Below, piece after piece: positions 7,800-17,700 of a DNA stretch of 36,783 bases (position 1 is the stretch's first letter; each line of letters starts with the position of its first letter). Where the stretch lies: NCBI GenBank assembly GCA_021323755.1, contig JAJPKJ010000018.1:1-36783 (forward strand), read 5' to 3'. The stretch is from Chitinophagales bacterium. GTDB taxonomy: Bacteria; Bacteroidota; Bacteroidia; Chitinophagales; Chitinophagaceae. The notes below the pieces were generated by a model. The model was not told the DNA's origin and made no database searches. It was given only the letters and a program-made list of their open reading frames with translations. A program made the position numbers and the translations under genes.

Positions 7800-9017
7800 A
7801 TGACACAACAAAAAAATATCATCAGAACGTCTTTCATGCTCCTGTTGATCATACTGCAACAGACAGCCATCAAGGCCCAACAGACAGTTGTTGATTCCTC
7901 AGTGCTTGACCGGATCACAGAACTTGAAAAACAAGTCTCTTATAAAAAATCTGGAGAAGAACATTTTCTTGTAGTGGGTGTCGCAACGATGGGATTCGCA
8001 GCATATAAAACAACCAATACAATAGGTGGAATTGCTTCTACCTCCAAAACCAATAGTTTTCCGGACGCAGATAATTTTGAATTCAGCCCCATGTTATTGT
8101 GGAGACATGGTAGTAAATTCTTAATGGAATTTGAACCATCTTTTAACAATAATGGACTGAGCGTAAACTGGGCCGATGTATCTTATTTCGCTGCGCCCGG
8201 ATTGATAATAAGGGCGGGGTATTTTGTATTGCCATTTGGCACTTATGCCAAAAGAGAAGCAGCAGGCTGGATCGACAAATTAGCTACTGATCCAATGGGT
8301 ATTGCAGACATGACGCCAACGGACTACGGAGTAGAAGTGGAAGGCGGACTGCCATTGGGGAATATGAAAATGAATTATGACCTTGCTTTGACCAATGGTA
8401 ATCAGCTTAATCCTGACGGAACATTAACAAATGGGAACATTGTTGATAACAACAATAATAAAACAGTAACAGGAAGATTGGGTCTTCTGCCTTTCTCAAA
8501 TTCTTCCTTGGAAATTGGTGTCTCTGGAATGTTTGGAAAGGTCGGGGATCAGGGTGCACTCGTTCAAAACACCAGCGGCAACTTGTATGCCTTTGATCTT
8601 AATTATGTGAAAACCCTGAGCCCTATTCTCTTAAATATAAAATCACAATACAATATCCAAAACATCGGTAATGTAAATTATTTAAACCCTGCTGATTCTT
8701 CCACCTACACATTCAACAATCACACCAGTTCATTCTTTGCCCAGTGTTCAATCAGACCCGTGGGCGCAGAAGGGTTTTTAAAGAATCTGGAATTGGCAGG
8801 CAGATACACCACCTTCAATACCCCATCCAATTCTACGTTCGGGGCTAACCAGCATTCCGTTACCATTGGCTTGGATTACTGGTTAAATTGGAGAAGCGTT
8901 TTCAAAATCACTTATGATTCCTATACCAATAATAGTACTGCCAGTAAGAATCTGGGAGCCTTTACGGGTACCACTAATATCAATACTTTCTATCTGCAAT
9001 TTTCTATTCAACTATAA
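7800..9017 (+). CDS. Outer-membrane beta-barrel (porin-like) protein
   Basis: This 405-residue protein has a signal peptide (about 27 residues, ending KAQQ). A short coiled-coil-like segment follows (SVLDRITELEKQV, residues 34-46), then alternating beta strands to the last residues (FYLQFSIQL), which end in a typical outer-membrane fashion. Segments such as FVLPFGTYAKREAAGWIDKL and LTNGNQLNPDG resemble porins of the OprO/P and OmpL-like (BBP2) groups. It sits between two cytochrome c genes (88 and 11 nt gaps), so it is probably transcribed with them. The pore substrate is unknown; a structural role holding a cytochrome at the outer membrane is conceivable but unproven. Confidence 0.7.
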   Translation: MTQQKNIIRTSFMLLLIILQQTAIKAQQTVVDSSVLDRITELEKQVSYKKSGEEHFLVVGVATMGFAAYKTTNTIGGIASTSKTNSFPDADNFEFSPMLLWRHGSKFLMEFEPSFNNNGLSVNWADVSYFAAPGLIIRAGYFVLPFGTYAKREAAGWIDKLATDPMGIADMTPTDYGVEVEGGLPLGNMKMNYDLALTNGNQLNPDGTLTNGNIVDNNNNKTVTGRLGLLPFSNSSLEIGVSGMFGKVGDQGALVQNTSGNLYAFDLNYVKTLSPILLNIKSQYNIQNIGNVNYLNPADSSTYTFNNHTSSFFAQCSIRPVGAEGFLKNLELAGRYTTFNTPSNSTFGANQHSVTIGLDYWLNWRSVFKITYDSYTNNSTASKNLGAFTGTTNINTFYLQFSIQL

Positions 9018-9028
9018 ATACATTTTAT

Positions 9029-9307
9029 ATGAAAAGGCCAAAATTTAAGAATATATCACTCCTCATAGCAACAGCATTTAGCATTTTTATTGTTGTTTCT
9101 CTCATTGATAGTTGTAAAGTGAGTCAGCAAGTCGCTGCCAAATCCGGCGCACAATTATGGGCGGAAAATTGCCAGCGCTGCCACAATACGCCATCACCAT
9201 CCACTTTTTCTGCAGAACAATGGGAAACGATCGGGCTGCACATGCAAACACGTGCTTTGATCACTGATGATGAAAGAAAAAAGATTGTGGATTTCCTGAA
9301 ACAATAG
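9029..9307 (+). CDS. Small cytochrome c lipoprotein
   Basis: This is a 92-residue protein. A hydrophobic leader runs into LIDSC (Cys29), a plausible lipobox, so the mature protein should be lipid-anchored. The haem motif is Cys48-x-x-Cys51-His52 (CQRCHNTPSP), and Met72 in LHMQTR is a candidate axial ligand. The end (DDERKKIVDFLKQ) is the usual last helix of small cytochromes c. It starts 11 nt after the beta-barrel gene, which argues for one transcript. A strong hairpin follows its stop by 27 nt. The electron donor and acceptor are not identifiable from the window. Confidence 0.8.
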   Translation: MKRPKFKNISLLIATAFSIFIVVSLIDSCKVSQQVAAKSGAQLWAENCQRCHNTPSPSTFSAEQWETIGLHMQTRALITDDERKKIVDFLKQ

Positions 9308-9650
9308 GTAGTATGGAATCTTAAATTTTGTTTGAAGCAAGGAATTGCATGATAGAATTATAGTCCCCCGGCATTCCTTGCTTCTTCAATTACCTTCGCA
9401 TTTTGCATCAAAACATTTCTGAAATTCCATCTCTGGAATATTTAATTCATTTCTGCTGAAATTATATTAATAAAATATAAAATCGAGATTTAAATTTTTA
9501 TTATAACAATATGATTTTCAATTAAATAATATTTTTATTTTATATTAATAAAATAAATATTTGTAATTTTTTATATTTTGTTTATAATTTTTATTTAAAA
9601 TTGTCATTTCATATCAAATATTTTTTTTTATAATTTGTAAAACTGAAGCG
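9308..9650. other. AT-rich intergenic region before the ammonium transporter
   Basis: No gene is visible. The first part holds a 12-base-pair hairpin (9334-9384). From about 9440 to 9640 the sequence is almost only A and T, including two copies of TTATATTAATAAAATA at 9462-9477 and 9540-9555. TATAATTTG at 9629-9637 resembles a -7 box with one extra base. This stretch must contain the transporter promoter. Confidence 0.5.
9334..9384 (+). terminator. Strong hairpin ending the cytochrome operon
   Basis: GAAGCAAGGAAT (9334-9345) and ATTCCTTGCTTC (9373-9384) form a perfect 12-base-pair stem around a 27-nt loop. No T-run follows directly, so it may be a terminator helped by other factors or a transcript-stabilising hairpin. 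A perfect stem of this length is not expected by chance in a window of this size. Confidence 0.5.
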
Positions 9651-11033
9651 ATGAAAAAAATCAGGCTACAAAATACTTTCCCCTTTTTTATCCTGCTGAT
9701 CTTAGCTGTTTTAGCTGTTTTCATTCCCTCCCTCCCCAATTTTGATGAGGGTAAGTATAATGGAGCAGATACTGCCTGGATGATCGTGGCCACCGCGCTG
9801 GTTTTCATCATGACGCCTGGTCTTGCTTTTTTTTATGGTGGCATGGTCCACAGAAAGAATGTGATCTCTACAATGATCAAAAGTCTTATCGCAGCGGGTA
9901 TCGTAAGCGTGCTATGGCTCATCATCGGTTACAGCCTGTGTTTTGGAGAAAGCTTTCACGGTATTATCGGGAATCCCCTGACCCATCTATTTTTCAAAGG
10001 GGTCAATTCAGGTAAGCCCTGGACCGGTGCTCCTACCATTCCCCTGACCCTGTTTGCCATGTTCCAACTGATGTTTGCGATCATCACTCCCGGGCTGGTC
10101 GTAGGCGCAGTTGCCGAGAGGATACGTTTCAGCTCCTTTATATTGTTTGTGATCCTCTTTAGCCTGTTAGTATATGCCCCACTTGCCCACTGGAGCTGGC
10201 ACCCCCAGGGCTTCCTCGCCAAAATGGGCGTTCTTGATTTTGCAGGGGGAACCGTTGTACACATTTCCGCAGGCTGTGCAGCGCTGGCAGGGGCAATGGT
10301 ACTGAAACGACGGAAAGTTCATATCGAACAAAAAGAGATTCCACCGGCAAATATACCTTATGTACTTATTGGTACCGGGCTGTTATGGTTTGGATGGTTT
10401 GGTTTTAATGCGGGTTCGGCAGGCGCAGCTTCCAGCCTTTCGGTATCCGCCTTTGCAACCACCAATACAGCCGCCGCAGCCGCCGGTCTTTCCTGGATGT
10501 TCTTTGAAGTTTTGAAAGGGAAAAAACCCTCCGTACTCGGATTTTGTATCGGCGCTGTAGTCGGACTTGTAGCCATTACTCCCGCTGCTGGTTTTGTCGC
10601 CATTCCGCAGAGCATCTTTATTGGTGTTGTGGCAGCAATTATTTCCAACACAGCAGTCCATATCCGCTCCAGGACAAGGCTCGATGATACCCTTGATGTC
10701 TTTCCCTGCCACGGTATCGGCGGAATGGTAGGTATGTTGATGACCGGTATTTTTGCGACCAAGACAGTTAATGCCGGAGGGAATGACGGCTGGCTTTACG
10801 GAAATTTCTCTTTTTTTCTGATCCAGCTCAAAGCCCTCGTCATCGTGGTAGGGTATAGTTTTCTGGTCTCTTATGCTATTTTCCGTCTGATCAATGCCAT
10901 ACTGCCCTTGCGTGTAAGTTCACGTGACGAAGAAGAAGGTCTGGATGCGAGTCAGCACGCAGAAAAATACCTGCAGGGAACCCTGCTTGTATCTACCCCG
11001 CAGGGGATACAGGAAGAAATGGTATCGGATTAA
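9651..11033 (+). CDS. amt: Ammonium transporter (Amt/AmtB family)
   Basis: This 460-residue protein has the eleven-helix Amt fold after an N-terminal hydrophobic leader. Family landmarks are TAWMIVATALVFIMTPGLAF (residues 41-60), FYGGMVHRKNV, the Asp196 segment LDFAGGTVVH with pore His204, WFGWFGFNAGSA, and the second pore His354 in DVFPCHGIGG. The protein conducts ammonium or ammonia inward across the inner membrane. The C-terminal tail from about residue 420 (SSRDEEEGLDASQHAEKYLQ) is the cytosolic part that PII proteins normally contact. No glnK/PII gene is adjacent; instead a KdpD/KdpE-like pair follows 153 nt downstream on the same strand. Confidence 0.95.
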   Translation: MKKIRLQNTFPFFILLILAVLAVFIPSLPNFDEGKYNGADTAWMIVATALVFIMTPGLAFFYGGMVHRKNVISTMIKSLIAAGIVSVLWLIIGYSLCFGESFHGIIGNPLTHLFFKGVNSGKPWTGAPTIPLTLFAMFQLMFAIITPGLVVGAVAERIRFSSFILFVILFSLLVYAPLAHWSWHPQGFLAKMGVLDFAGGTVVHISAGCAALAGAMVLKRRKVHIEQKEIPPANIPYVLIGTGLLWFGWFGFNAGSAGAASSLSVSAFATTNTAAAAAGLSWMFFEVLKGKKPSVLGFCIGAVVGLVAITPAAGFVAIPQSIFIGVVAAIISNTAVHIRSRTRLDDTLDVFPCHGIGGMVGMLMTGIFATKTVNAGGNDGWLYGNFSFFLIQLKALVIVVGYSFLVSYAIFRLINAILPLRVSSRDEEEGLDASQHAEKYLQGTLLVSTPQGIQEEMVSD

Positions 11034-11060
11034 AAATAATAAAATTTTGGTTTTAATTGG

Positions 11061-11090
11061 CAAGGGGAAGCATGGTTCTAGCTTCCCTTG
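11061..11090 (+). terminator. Hairpin after the ammonium transporter gene
   Basis: CAAGGGGAAGC and GCTTCCCTTG pair with a single bulged G around a short loop, 27 nt after the transporter stop. No T-run follows. It may attenuate read-through into the sensor kinase gene. Confidence 0.4.
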
Positions 11091-11186
11091 CTGCGTTAAG
11101 CCCGGTATATGACAAAACATCGAGTAGTAAAATAGATTTGTTCATGCAGTGGCTGGATCTATTATTAAGAAAACCTAAAAAACCTT

Positions 11187-12275
11187 TTGACACTGAAAAA
11201 AAATCAGTTTATCCATTTTGTATTGAATAGAAAACCAGCCAAAAAAATGCAGTTCTTGCTATCTGGGTTGGCAATCGGGGGTGTATCCCTGGTCGCTTTT
11301 CTCTTCTCGGCCTATATCGGCCAAGAGGGGGTCGCCTTTATTCTGCTGGTCACCCTTTCCGTGATCGGGATGTTCTTTGATATCGTGCCGGTCCTGGTTG
11401 CAGCGGTCCTCAGTGCTCTCATCTGGGACTACTTTTTCTTATTGCCCCGCTTTAATTTTCGTGTTGGAAACACCGAAGACAAGATCATGCTTTCAATGTA
11501 TTTTATCATCGCCCTGGTCAGCGGGGTCCTAACCTTTAAGATCCGGCAGCATGAAATGATTGCCCGCACACAACAGGAGCAAGAAAAGACCCTTGTCCTG
11601 TATGACGCCGTACTCAACTCTCTTTCTCATGAATTCAGGACCCCGATCGCTGCGATCATTGGGGCATCAGATAACCTGATCGCTGACCAACCCCTGCTTT
11701 CTCCAAGTGACCGGAAGGATCTTTTGTCTGAGATTTCCAAAGCCGCAATACGTCTCAATCAACAGGTCGAAAACCTCCTGGATATGTCAAGACTGGAATC
11801 GGGGATCATTGCAGTAAAAAAAGATTGGTGCGATATCAGCGAACTGATCTATACGGTTACCCTACGACTGGAAAATGAATTAAAGCATTTCGAACTCAAG
11901 GTCGACACTGCCAATAACCTGCCCCTGTTTATGCTCGATTACGGACTGATTGAACAAGTTCTCTTTAATCTACTGCAGAATGCGACCCGGTATACCCCTG
12001 AAGGCTCGTCCATTCGGATCAGCGCAAATGTAACGGATCCTGGTTTGCAACTTATCGTTACAGATGACGGCCATGGATTCCCACAGGGCTCGATGCAAAA
12101 GGTATTTGAAAAATTCTATCGCCTTGAAAGCAGCGGAACCGGTGGGATAGGTCTCGGACTTTCCATTGTCAAAGGCTTTGTTGAATCTCACCGGGGTACG
12201 GTGATCTTGGAAAACCAATCGCCACGGGGCGCAAAGTTTATCATAGAGATTCCTACAGACAAATATTACGCATGA
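11187..12275 (+). CDS. KdpD-type sensor histidine kinase lacking the N-terminal KdpD/Usp domains
   Basis: About 362 residues. Residues 22-118 form the four-helix KdpD membrane domain (DUF4118; FSAYIGQEGVAFILLVTLSV, IWDYFFLLPRF). A HisKA helix follows with His148 in LSHEFRTP, then the ATPase domain with an N box (LFNLLQNATRYTPEG), a G1 box (DDGHGFP) and GIGLGLSIVKGF. The cytosolic KdpD and Usp domains of full KdpD are absent. The start is uncertain. I use the TTG at 11187 because the first membrane helix then has a basic 20-residue lead-in, as I would expect for the family; the first ATG, at 11247, would begin almost inside the helix. It overlaps the regulator gene by 4 nt. Confidence 0.85.
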   Translation: MTLKKNQFIHFVLNRKPAKKMQFLLSGLAIGGVSLVAFLFSAYIGQEGVAFILLVTLSVIGMFFDIVPVLVAAVLSALIWDYFFLLPRFNFRVGNTEDKIMLSMYFIIALVSGVLTFKIRQHEMIARTQQEQEKTLVLYDAVLNSLSHEFRTPIAAIIGASDNLIADQPLLSPSDRKDLLSEISKAAIRLNQQVENLLDMSRLESGIIAVKKDWCDISELIYTVTLRLENELKHFELKVDTANNLPLFMLDYGLIEQVLFNLLQNATRYTPEGSSIRISANVTDPGLQLIVTDDGHGFPQGSMQKVFEKFYRLESSGTGGIGLGLSIVKGFVESHRGTVILENQSPRGAKFIIEIPTDKYYA

Positions 12276-12952
12276 AAGAAATATTGGTTATCGATGACGA
12301 GATCCAGATTCGCAGGTTGCTGGAAATTACGCTGCAGTCCAGCGGGTACAAAGTAATATCGCAAGCAACAGGTTTACAAGGTCTCGAGACTGCGGCCAAT
12401 CACCAACCTGACCTGATCATCCTCGACCTGGGTTTGCCAGATGAGAGTGGGCATTCGGTGCTTGAAAAACTGCGGGAATGGTACATTAATCCCATATTGA
12501 TATTGTCGGTGCAAAAAAATGAAAAAGATATTATAAGGTCCCTGGACCGCGGCGCAAACGATTACCTGGTCAAACCTTTTCGTACAGGAGAATTGTTGGC
12601 CAGGATCAGATCCGCGCTGAGGAGTAATACCCAGGCAGAAAATACCCCGCTGATCCAATTCAAAGAATTGCAGATCGATCTTGCTGCCCGGACAGTAACC
12701 ATCAATAAGGAAACGGTCCGATTTACCGCAACCCAATATGCCCTGCTCATTCTTTTAGCCAGGAACGAAGGAAAAGTATTGACCTATGACTATTTATTAA
12801 AAGAGATCTGGGGTGATGCCTATATCGGACAATTAGAATACTTGCGGGTCTATATCGCGCAGTTGAGAAACAAGATCGAAAAAGATGCCAATCATCCTGC
12901 TTATATCATTACAGAACCAAAAGTAGGATATCGCTTTGTTTCCGGAGAATGA
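12272..12952 (+). CDS. OmpR/KdpE-like response regulator
   Basis: This 226-residue regulator has a receiver domain (residues 1-115: acidic Asp8/Asp9, phospho-acceptor Asp52 in IILDLGLPD, Ser79, Lys101 in LVKPF). A winged-helix DNA-binding domain follows (about 130-226; RFTATQYALLILLARNEGKV, YIGQLEYLRVYIAQLRNKI, then VGYRFVSGE). Its ATG overlaps the kinase stop (ATGA), so the pair is translationally coupled. KdpE-type regulators normally control kdpFABC, but no potassium ATPase gene is in view. The nearest candidate target is the ammonium transporter gene just upstream, by position only. Confidence 0.9.
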   Translation: MKEILVIDDEIQIRRLLEITLQSSGYKVISQATGLQGLETAANHQPDLIILDLGLPDESGHSVLEKLREWYINPILILSVQKNEKDIIRSLDRGANDYLVKPFRTGELLARIRSALRSNTQAENTPLIQFKELQIDLAARTVTINKETVRFTATQYALLILLARNEGKVLTYDYLLKEIWGDAYIGQLEYLRVYIAQLRNKIEKDANHPAYIITEPKVGYRFVSGE

Positions 12953-13067
12953 TTAAAAAAATGCAGGATAATGAGAACGAAGTCACAGGTAATGAATCAG
13001 ACTCCGTTATTGGCTGGTTCAACCTGAGATCGTGCTAAACCAACCAGGGCCCAATCATCTGCAAAAT

Positions 13068-14486
13068 TTATATCTGAATAATGAATACGGACCCCTCACC
13101 TTCCCTTGTCTTCACGTTTATTTCTCCGCCATGTGCTTTTACAATATCATAGCTTAGACTGAGTCCCAGGCCGGTCCCCTGTCCTGTTGGTTTTGTGGTA
13201 AAGAAAGGCTGAAAGATCTTATCTACTATTTTTTGCGGGATGCCGTTTCCATTATCCATCACCGTGAGCTCGACGGTATCATTCACTTTTTTTGTTTGCA
13301 CCGAAACTGTTGGCTGATAGCTTGAATCGGCAGTTTTCTTTTTTTCACTGACCGCATAGAAGGCGTTGTTGTATAAATTCAGCAAGACCCTGCCAATATC
13401 CTGTGGAATGATATTTATTTTCCCGATCCTTGCATCAAAATCGGTTTTCATTATTGCATTGAATGAATTGTCTTTTGCTCTCAATCCGTGATAAGCCAAC
13501 CTCATATATTCATCGGCCAATGCGTTAATGTCCGCCGGTTCTTTTACGCCTGCGCCTGAACGTGAATGCTGTAACATTCCTTTTACAATTGCATCGGCGC
13601 GCCTGCCGTGATGGATTATTTTTTCTTCGTTGGCAGCAATAGTATCCAATAGTTCATCTGCTTCTTCAGTCTTTAATTTTGACTTTTGACTTTTTAATTC
13701 CTCGATCATCTCTTTGTTCACTTCAGAAAAATTATTCACGAAGTTCAACGGGTTTTGTATCTCGTGAGCGATGCCGGCAGTGAGCTCGCCAAGTGAAGCC
13801 ATTTTTTCCGCGTGGATGAGTTGGGACTGCGTTGACCTTAATTCCGATAAAGCAGATTCGATCTTTTGTTTCTGTTCCTGCAGTAACAGATTTGCCTTTT
13901 TCTTTTGCCGGTTATTTTTCCATTGTATAAAAACGACCACCAGGATAACAACTAAGAGTACCGCAAGACCGGCAATCGTGAAATATTGAATATTTTTTAT
14001 TCTTTTTTGCTCGGCATCTTTTTTTTCCTGCTCTGCTTTTGCGATCGCCTGTTTTTTATCAAACTCATATTGCATTTTCGCCTTGAGTTCTTTTTGCTCT
14101 GTTTCTTTTTTTTGCAAACTGTCGCGGTACAGGGTGTAAAGTTTAAAATTTTCGTAAGCTCCTTTATAGTTACCACGAATAGAATCAATGGTTGAAAGTT
14201 TGCGGTAACCTCCGGTAAGTTTATAGATGTCGCCGGCGGATCTTGCGACCCGCATATTCTTGTTCAGCTCCTTGAACAGCGAACCCAGATCAACAGGAGA
14301 TTTTCCGCTCAGATCCGGTAGGCTGTCGGAATAATATTTTGTAACTCCTTTTTGTTTTAGATCTTTCTGAACGGACTCGAGTATTGATTTTTGAAATGAA
14401 TCCACATCTGGAACCTGCGCATGCGCTATAAAGAAAAAATTCAGGGCAACTGCGAGCAATAGTATTTGGAGAAACCTCAATTTCAT
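13068..14486 (-). CDS. Sensor histidine kinase with short TPR-like sensor and coiled coil
   Basis: This 472-residue protein starts at the ATG at 14486 (MKLRFLQIL). It has a signal peptide (to about AHA), a periplasmic part with one TPR-like helix pair (DIYKLTGGYRKLSTID, YKGAYENFKLYTLYRDSL), and a charged coiled coil rich in Glu and Lys. One membrane helix follows (TIAGLAVLLVVILVVVFI), then the kinase core with His241 in GIAHEIQNPLNF, LLNLYNNAFYAV, DNGNGIP and GTGLGLSLSYDIV. Related kinases usually carry many TPR units, so the sensor looks shortened. No receiver domain is fused or adjacent. Its catalytic half is close to that of the next gene upstream. It converges on the KdpE-like gene. Confidence 0.85.
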   Translation of the reverse strand: MKLRFLQILLLAVALNFFFIAHAQVPDVDSFQKSILESVQKDLKQKGVTKYYSDSLPDLSGKSPVDLGSLFKELNKNMRVARSAGDIYKLTGGYRKLSTIDSIRGNYKGAYENFKLYTLYRDSLQKKETEQKELKAKMQYEFDKKQAIAKAEQEKKDAEQKRIKNIQYFTIAGLAVLLVVILVVVFIQWKNNRQKKKANLLLQEQKQKIESALSELRSTQSQLIHAEKMASLGELTAGIAHEIQNPLNFVNNFSEVNKEMIEELKSQKSKLKTEEADELLDTIAANEEKIIHHGRRADAIVKGMLQHSRSGAGVKEPADINALADEYMRLAYHGLRAKDNSFNAIMKTDFDARIGKINIIPQDIGRVLLNLYNNAFYAVSEKKKTADSSYQPTVSVQTKKVNDTVELTVMDNGNGIPQKIVDKIFQPFFTTKPTGQGTGLGLSLSYDIVKAHGGEINVKTREGEGSVFIIQI

Positions 14487-14718
14487 GGTAGTCAATTGTC
14501 CATAAATATACTTCGTTTACAAAATATGATATCCACCTTATTCATTTCTTATTCTTAATCATTGTTGTTACTCAATTTTTACCAAAATTGAATTTCTTTT
14601 ATGGCAGTCCAGCATCACCCACAAGTAGAAAAGAAATAATTTAAAGAATATTTTCTGGTACTCTTATTACTATTTCTCGTCGTGTCTCTTGGTTCATTTG
14701 AATTCCGGAGCCTTTCGT

Positions 14719-14740
14719 TTTGAAATATTATGATTTCAAA
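14719..14740. repeat. Inverted repeat after the propeller-kinase stop
   Basis: TTTGAAAT (14719-14726) and ATTTCAAA (14733-14740) are perfect 8-base arms with a 6-base spacer, 17 nt beyond the stop codon of the minus-strand kinase. It could be a weak AT-rich hairpin at the transcript end. There is no T-run, and 8-base arms of this kind can occur by chance. Confidence 0.25.
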
Positions 14741-14757
14741 TGAATGAAGGATTATCC

Positions 14758-17700
14758 TCAGGAAGGCAATTCAAAGATAAATTGACTTCCTTCTCCTTCT
14801 TTTGTGTTTACTTTAATTTCGCCACCATGGGTCTTAATGATATCATAGCTCAGGCTGAGTCCCAGACCGGTCCCCTGACCGGTTGGCTTTGTAGTAAAGA
14901 ACGGTTGAAAGATCTTGTCAACAATATTCTGGGGAATGCCATTTCCATTATCCATCACCGTTAGTACGACTTTCCCGTTTATCTTTTTTGTTTGTACGGA
15001 AACCAACGGATCATAACTCACGTCTGATAACTCATTGCTTTTCTTCTTTTCATCAACAGCATAAAACGCATTGTTATAAAGATTGAGTAATACCCTTCCA
15101 ATATCCTGCGGGATCATATTGATGGTACCGATGCTTTTATCAAAATCAGTCTTTAAGGTCACCTTGAATGATTTTTCCTTTGCTCTGAGACCATGATAAG
15201 CCAATCGCAGGTATTCATCAGCCAGCGCATTGATATCTATCGGTTCTTTTACTGCGGTGCTCGACCTTGAATGCTGCAGCATACCTTTTACAATCGCATC
15301 AGCACGCCTTCCGTGAAGATTTATTTTTTCATTGTTTTGAAATATATTTTTCAGTATTTCATCTTGTTCCTCATTTTTTAATTTTGACTTTTGGTTTTTT
15401 AATTCTTCGATGAGTTCATTATTCACTTCGGAAAAATTATTCACAAAGTTCAGTGGGTTTTGAATCTCATGTGCAATGCCCGCTGTAAGTTCTCCGAGTG
15501 AAGCCATTTTTTCTGAATGAATAAGTTGGGACTGAGTGGATTTTAATTCCACCAGCGTTTTTTCCAGATTGTCCCGCTGTTGGGTCAGTTCTTCCTTTTG
15601 CTGCATTACCTGGGTGGTGCGTATTTTTATTTTCTGTTCCAGCATCCTGTTTTCTTTGATCAGCCTTCTGCCGCGCAGGTAAATAAACGCCCATAATGCT
15701 CCTATAAACGCTGCTACATATAACACGTAAGCCCACCAGGTTCGCCACCAGGGTGGCGATATCACAAGGGTGATTTCATCATCTTTTGTCCCCCAGATGC
15801 CATCGCTGTTGGCCGCTTTGACATGAAACGTGTAGGTGCCGGGGGCCAGGTTGTTATAAGTGACTGTACGCTCGGATCCTGCTTGCACCCAGTCTTTGTC
15901 GTAACCATCTAATTTGTATGCATACTGATTTAATTCGCTGTACTGGTATTGCAGGCCCGTATAATGAAAGCTTAATTTATTTTCATCATGTTTGAGCTGA
16001 ATGGTATTTTTTTCAATTACCGAAAGTATAGAATCCCTTGGCCGGTCTGCCCTGGTATTTTGAAAACTCAACGTTTCAATATGGATGATTGGCGCAGCAG
16101 TATCAGGAAAGAACTGCTGCGGATCAAATACAATAAATCCATCGTCGCAACCGATCAGGAATTTCCCCTCTCTGGTTTTGTAAAATTTGGTGAACCCGCC
16201 TGCCGAGAAATCCGGCAGACCATTTTTTGTGGAGAGTATACTGAAACTATTGGTTTTGGGGTCCAAGATGGTCAACCTGTCGGATGATAATAGCCATTTT
16301 CTTTTAAACCCATCCTGGTAAATTCCGAGTACATCATTGCTTGGCAGCCCATCCCTGATACTGATGCGGCTGAGGGTCTTGCTTTTCTTGTCTACCATGA
16401 TCACCCCCGCCCCGAGGTGGGTGCCCACCCATAACCGCTCCGCATCTTCATGGATACATATGGTTTCCCCAAAATCCTCGTAAGGATTCGCTAAAGGGGT
16501 AAAATTGTTTTGCCCGGGCAATAAAAAAAACAAGTTGCCGTAGACACCCGCCCAGATGGTTCCGCTGCTATCTTCATGGATACAATTGATCTGCAGATTG
16601 TTTAATGAAGGATAGCGGGTGAACCTACCTGTCTTTGGGTTGTAACTGCAGATGCCCGACTCATTTGTACCGATCCAGATTCTCCCAAGATGATCTTCAA
16701 AGACATAACGCACGATTTTGCCACATACCGAATTGGAGTCCTTCATATCATAGCTGAAATGAACGATCCTATTATGCGCAGGATCATACCTCAGAAGCCC
16801 ATTGCCCAACAAGCTGACCCAGAGATTTCCCTGGTGGTCTGTCGTGATGCCTCTGAAAGGAAGATCATATTTGAAGCGGTGCTTAAAATCGTTTACAATT
16901 TTCACCGCCGCAAATGAATCTGCGCTCGGAAACCAATGGTAAAGCCCTCTATCACTGGCGAGCCAAAAACTGCTATCAGTCCCCTGGGCAAAGCATTCAA
17001 TTTTACCCAGGTTATATTTATTGTCAATATCATTGGTCACCTGGTAGCGGCTAAATTTTGACCGGTTACGGTTAAGCCAATGTACGCCGAAACCCCTCAT
17101 CCCCACCCAAAGGCTCCCATCCTTACTGATCAAAAGGTCGTTGATGAGATTGGGAAAAATAGAAATGGGTAGACGGTCAGGAGCATTTTTATTGCTTAGG
17201 CTATGGATGAATTTCTTTGTGCTCTTATTGAAGAAATACAGATCAGTGGATGTTTTATACCAGATGTTTCCTTCCTTATCCGCGATCAGTCCGGGCAAGG
17301 GGTCACCACCAGTTTCAAAAAAAACAAAACTGTCTTTTTTGTCTGCCGGCTCATAATTGATGAAATGACTGGAAGCGTTGTCAAATTCGCAAAGACCTGC
17401 AGGCGAGCCAACCCAGAGATTGCCCATGCTATCTTTTTGAAATGCTGTAAATTTTTCGCCATCAATGCTATTCTTGTCTTTTGCGTCATGTTGAAAAATG
17501 TCAAAACTGTTTTTTGGGATATTGTACCTTACTATCGAAGCGCCCCCTTTTAGAGGGTTTTGATCAAGATAACTGGCCCTGCTGCGAGAAAACATCCAGA
17601 TTTGGTTTTTGTCTCCCGGATCCTCAAACAAGCCCCAAAAAACCTGCTGATCTTTCTGTTGAGCAGTGGGGAGCATTTTGGTGAGTTTACCCGATCGGTA

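Noticed and set aside
9462-9555. Direct repeat TTATATTAATAAAATA, two copies
   Set aside because: Lies in near-pure A/T sequence where such repeats arise easily; kept only as part of the region description.
10358-10762. Long open frame (134 codons) opposite the ammonium transporter gene
   Set aside because: Shadow of a strongly coding frame; the translation is low-complexity and has no domain.
11141-11160. 20-mer TTCATGCAGTGGCTGGATCT resembling 26769-26788 (17 of 20 bases)
   Set aside because: Dozens of such approximate 20-mer pairs are expected by chance in a window this long, and the downstream genes are unrelated.
12961-13038. 25-codon frame (MQDNENEVTGNES...) after the KdpE-like gene
   Set aside because: Short, acidic, no context; in a convergent intergenic gap and well within chance length.
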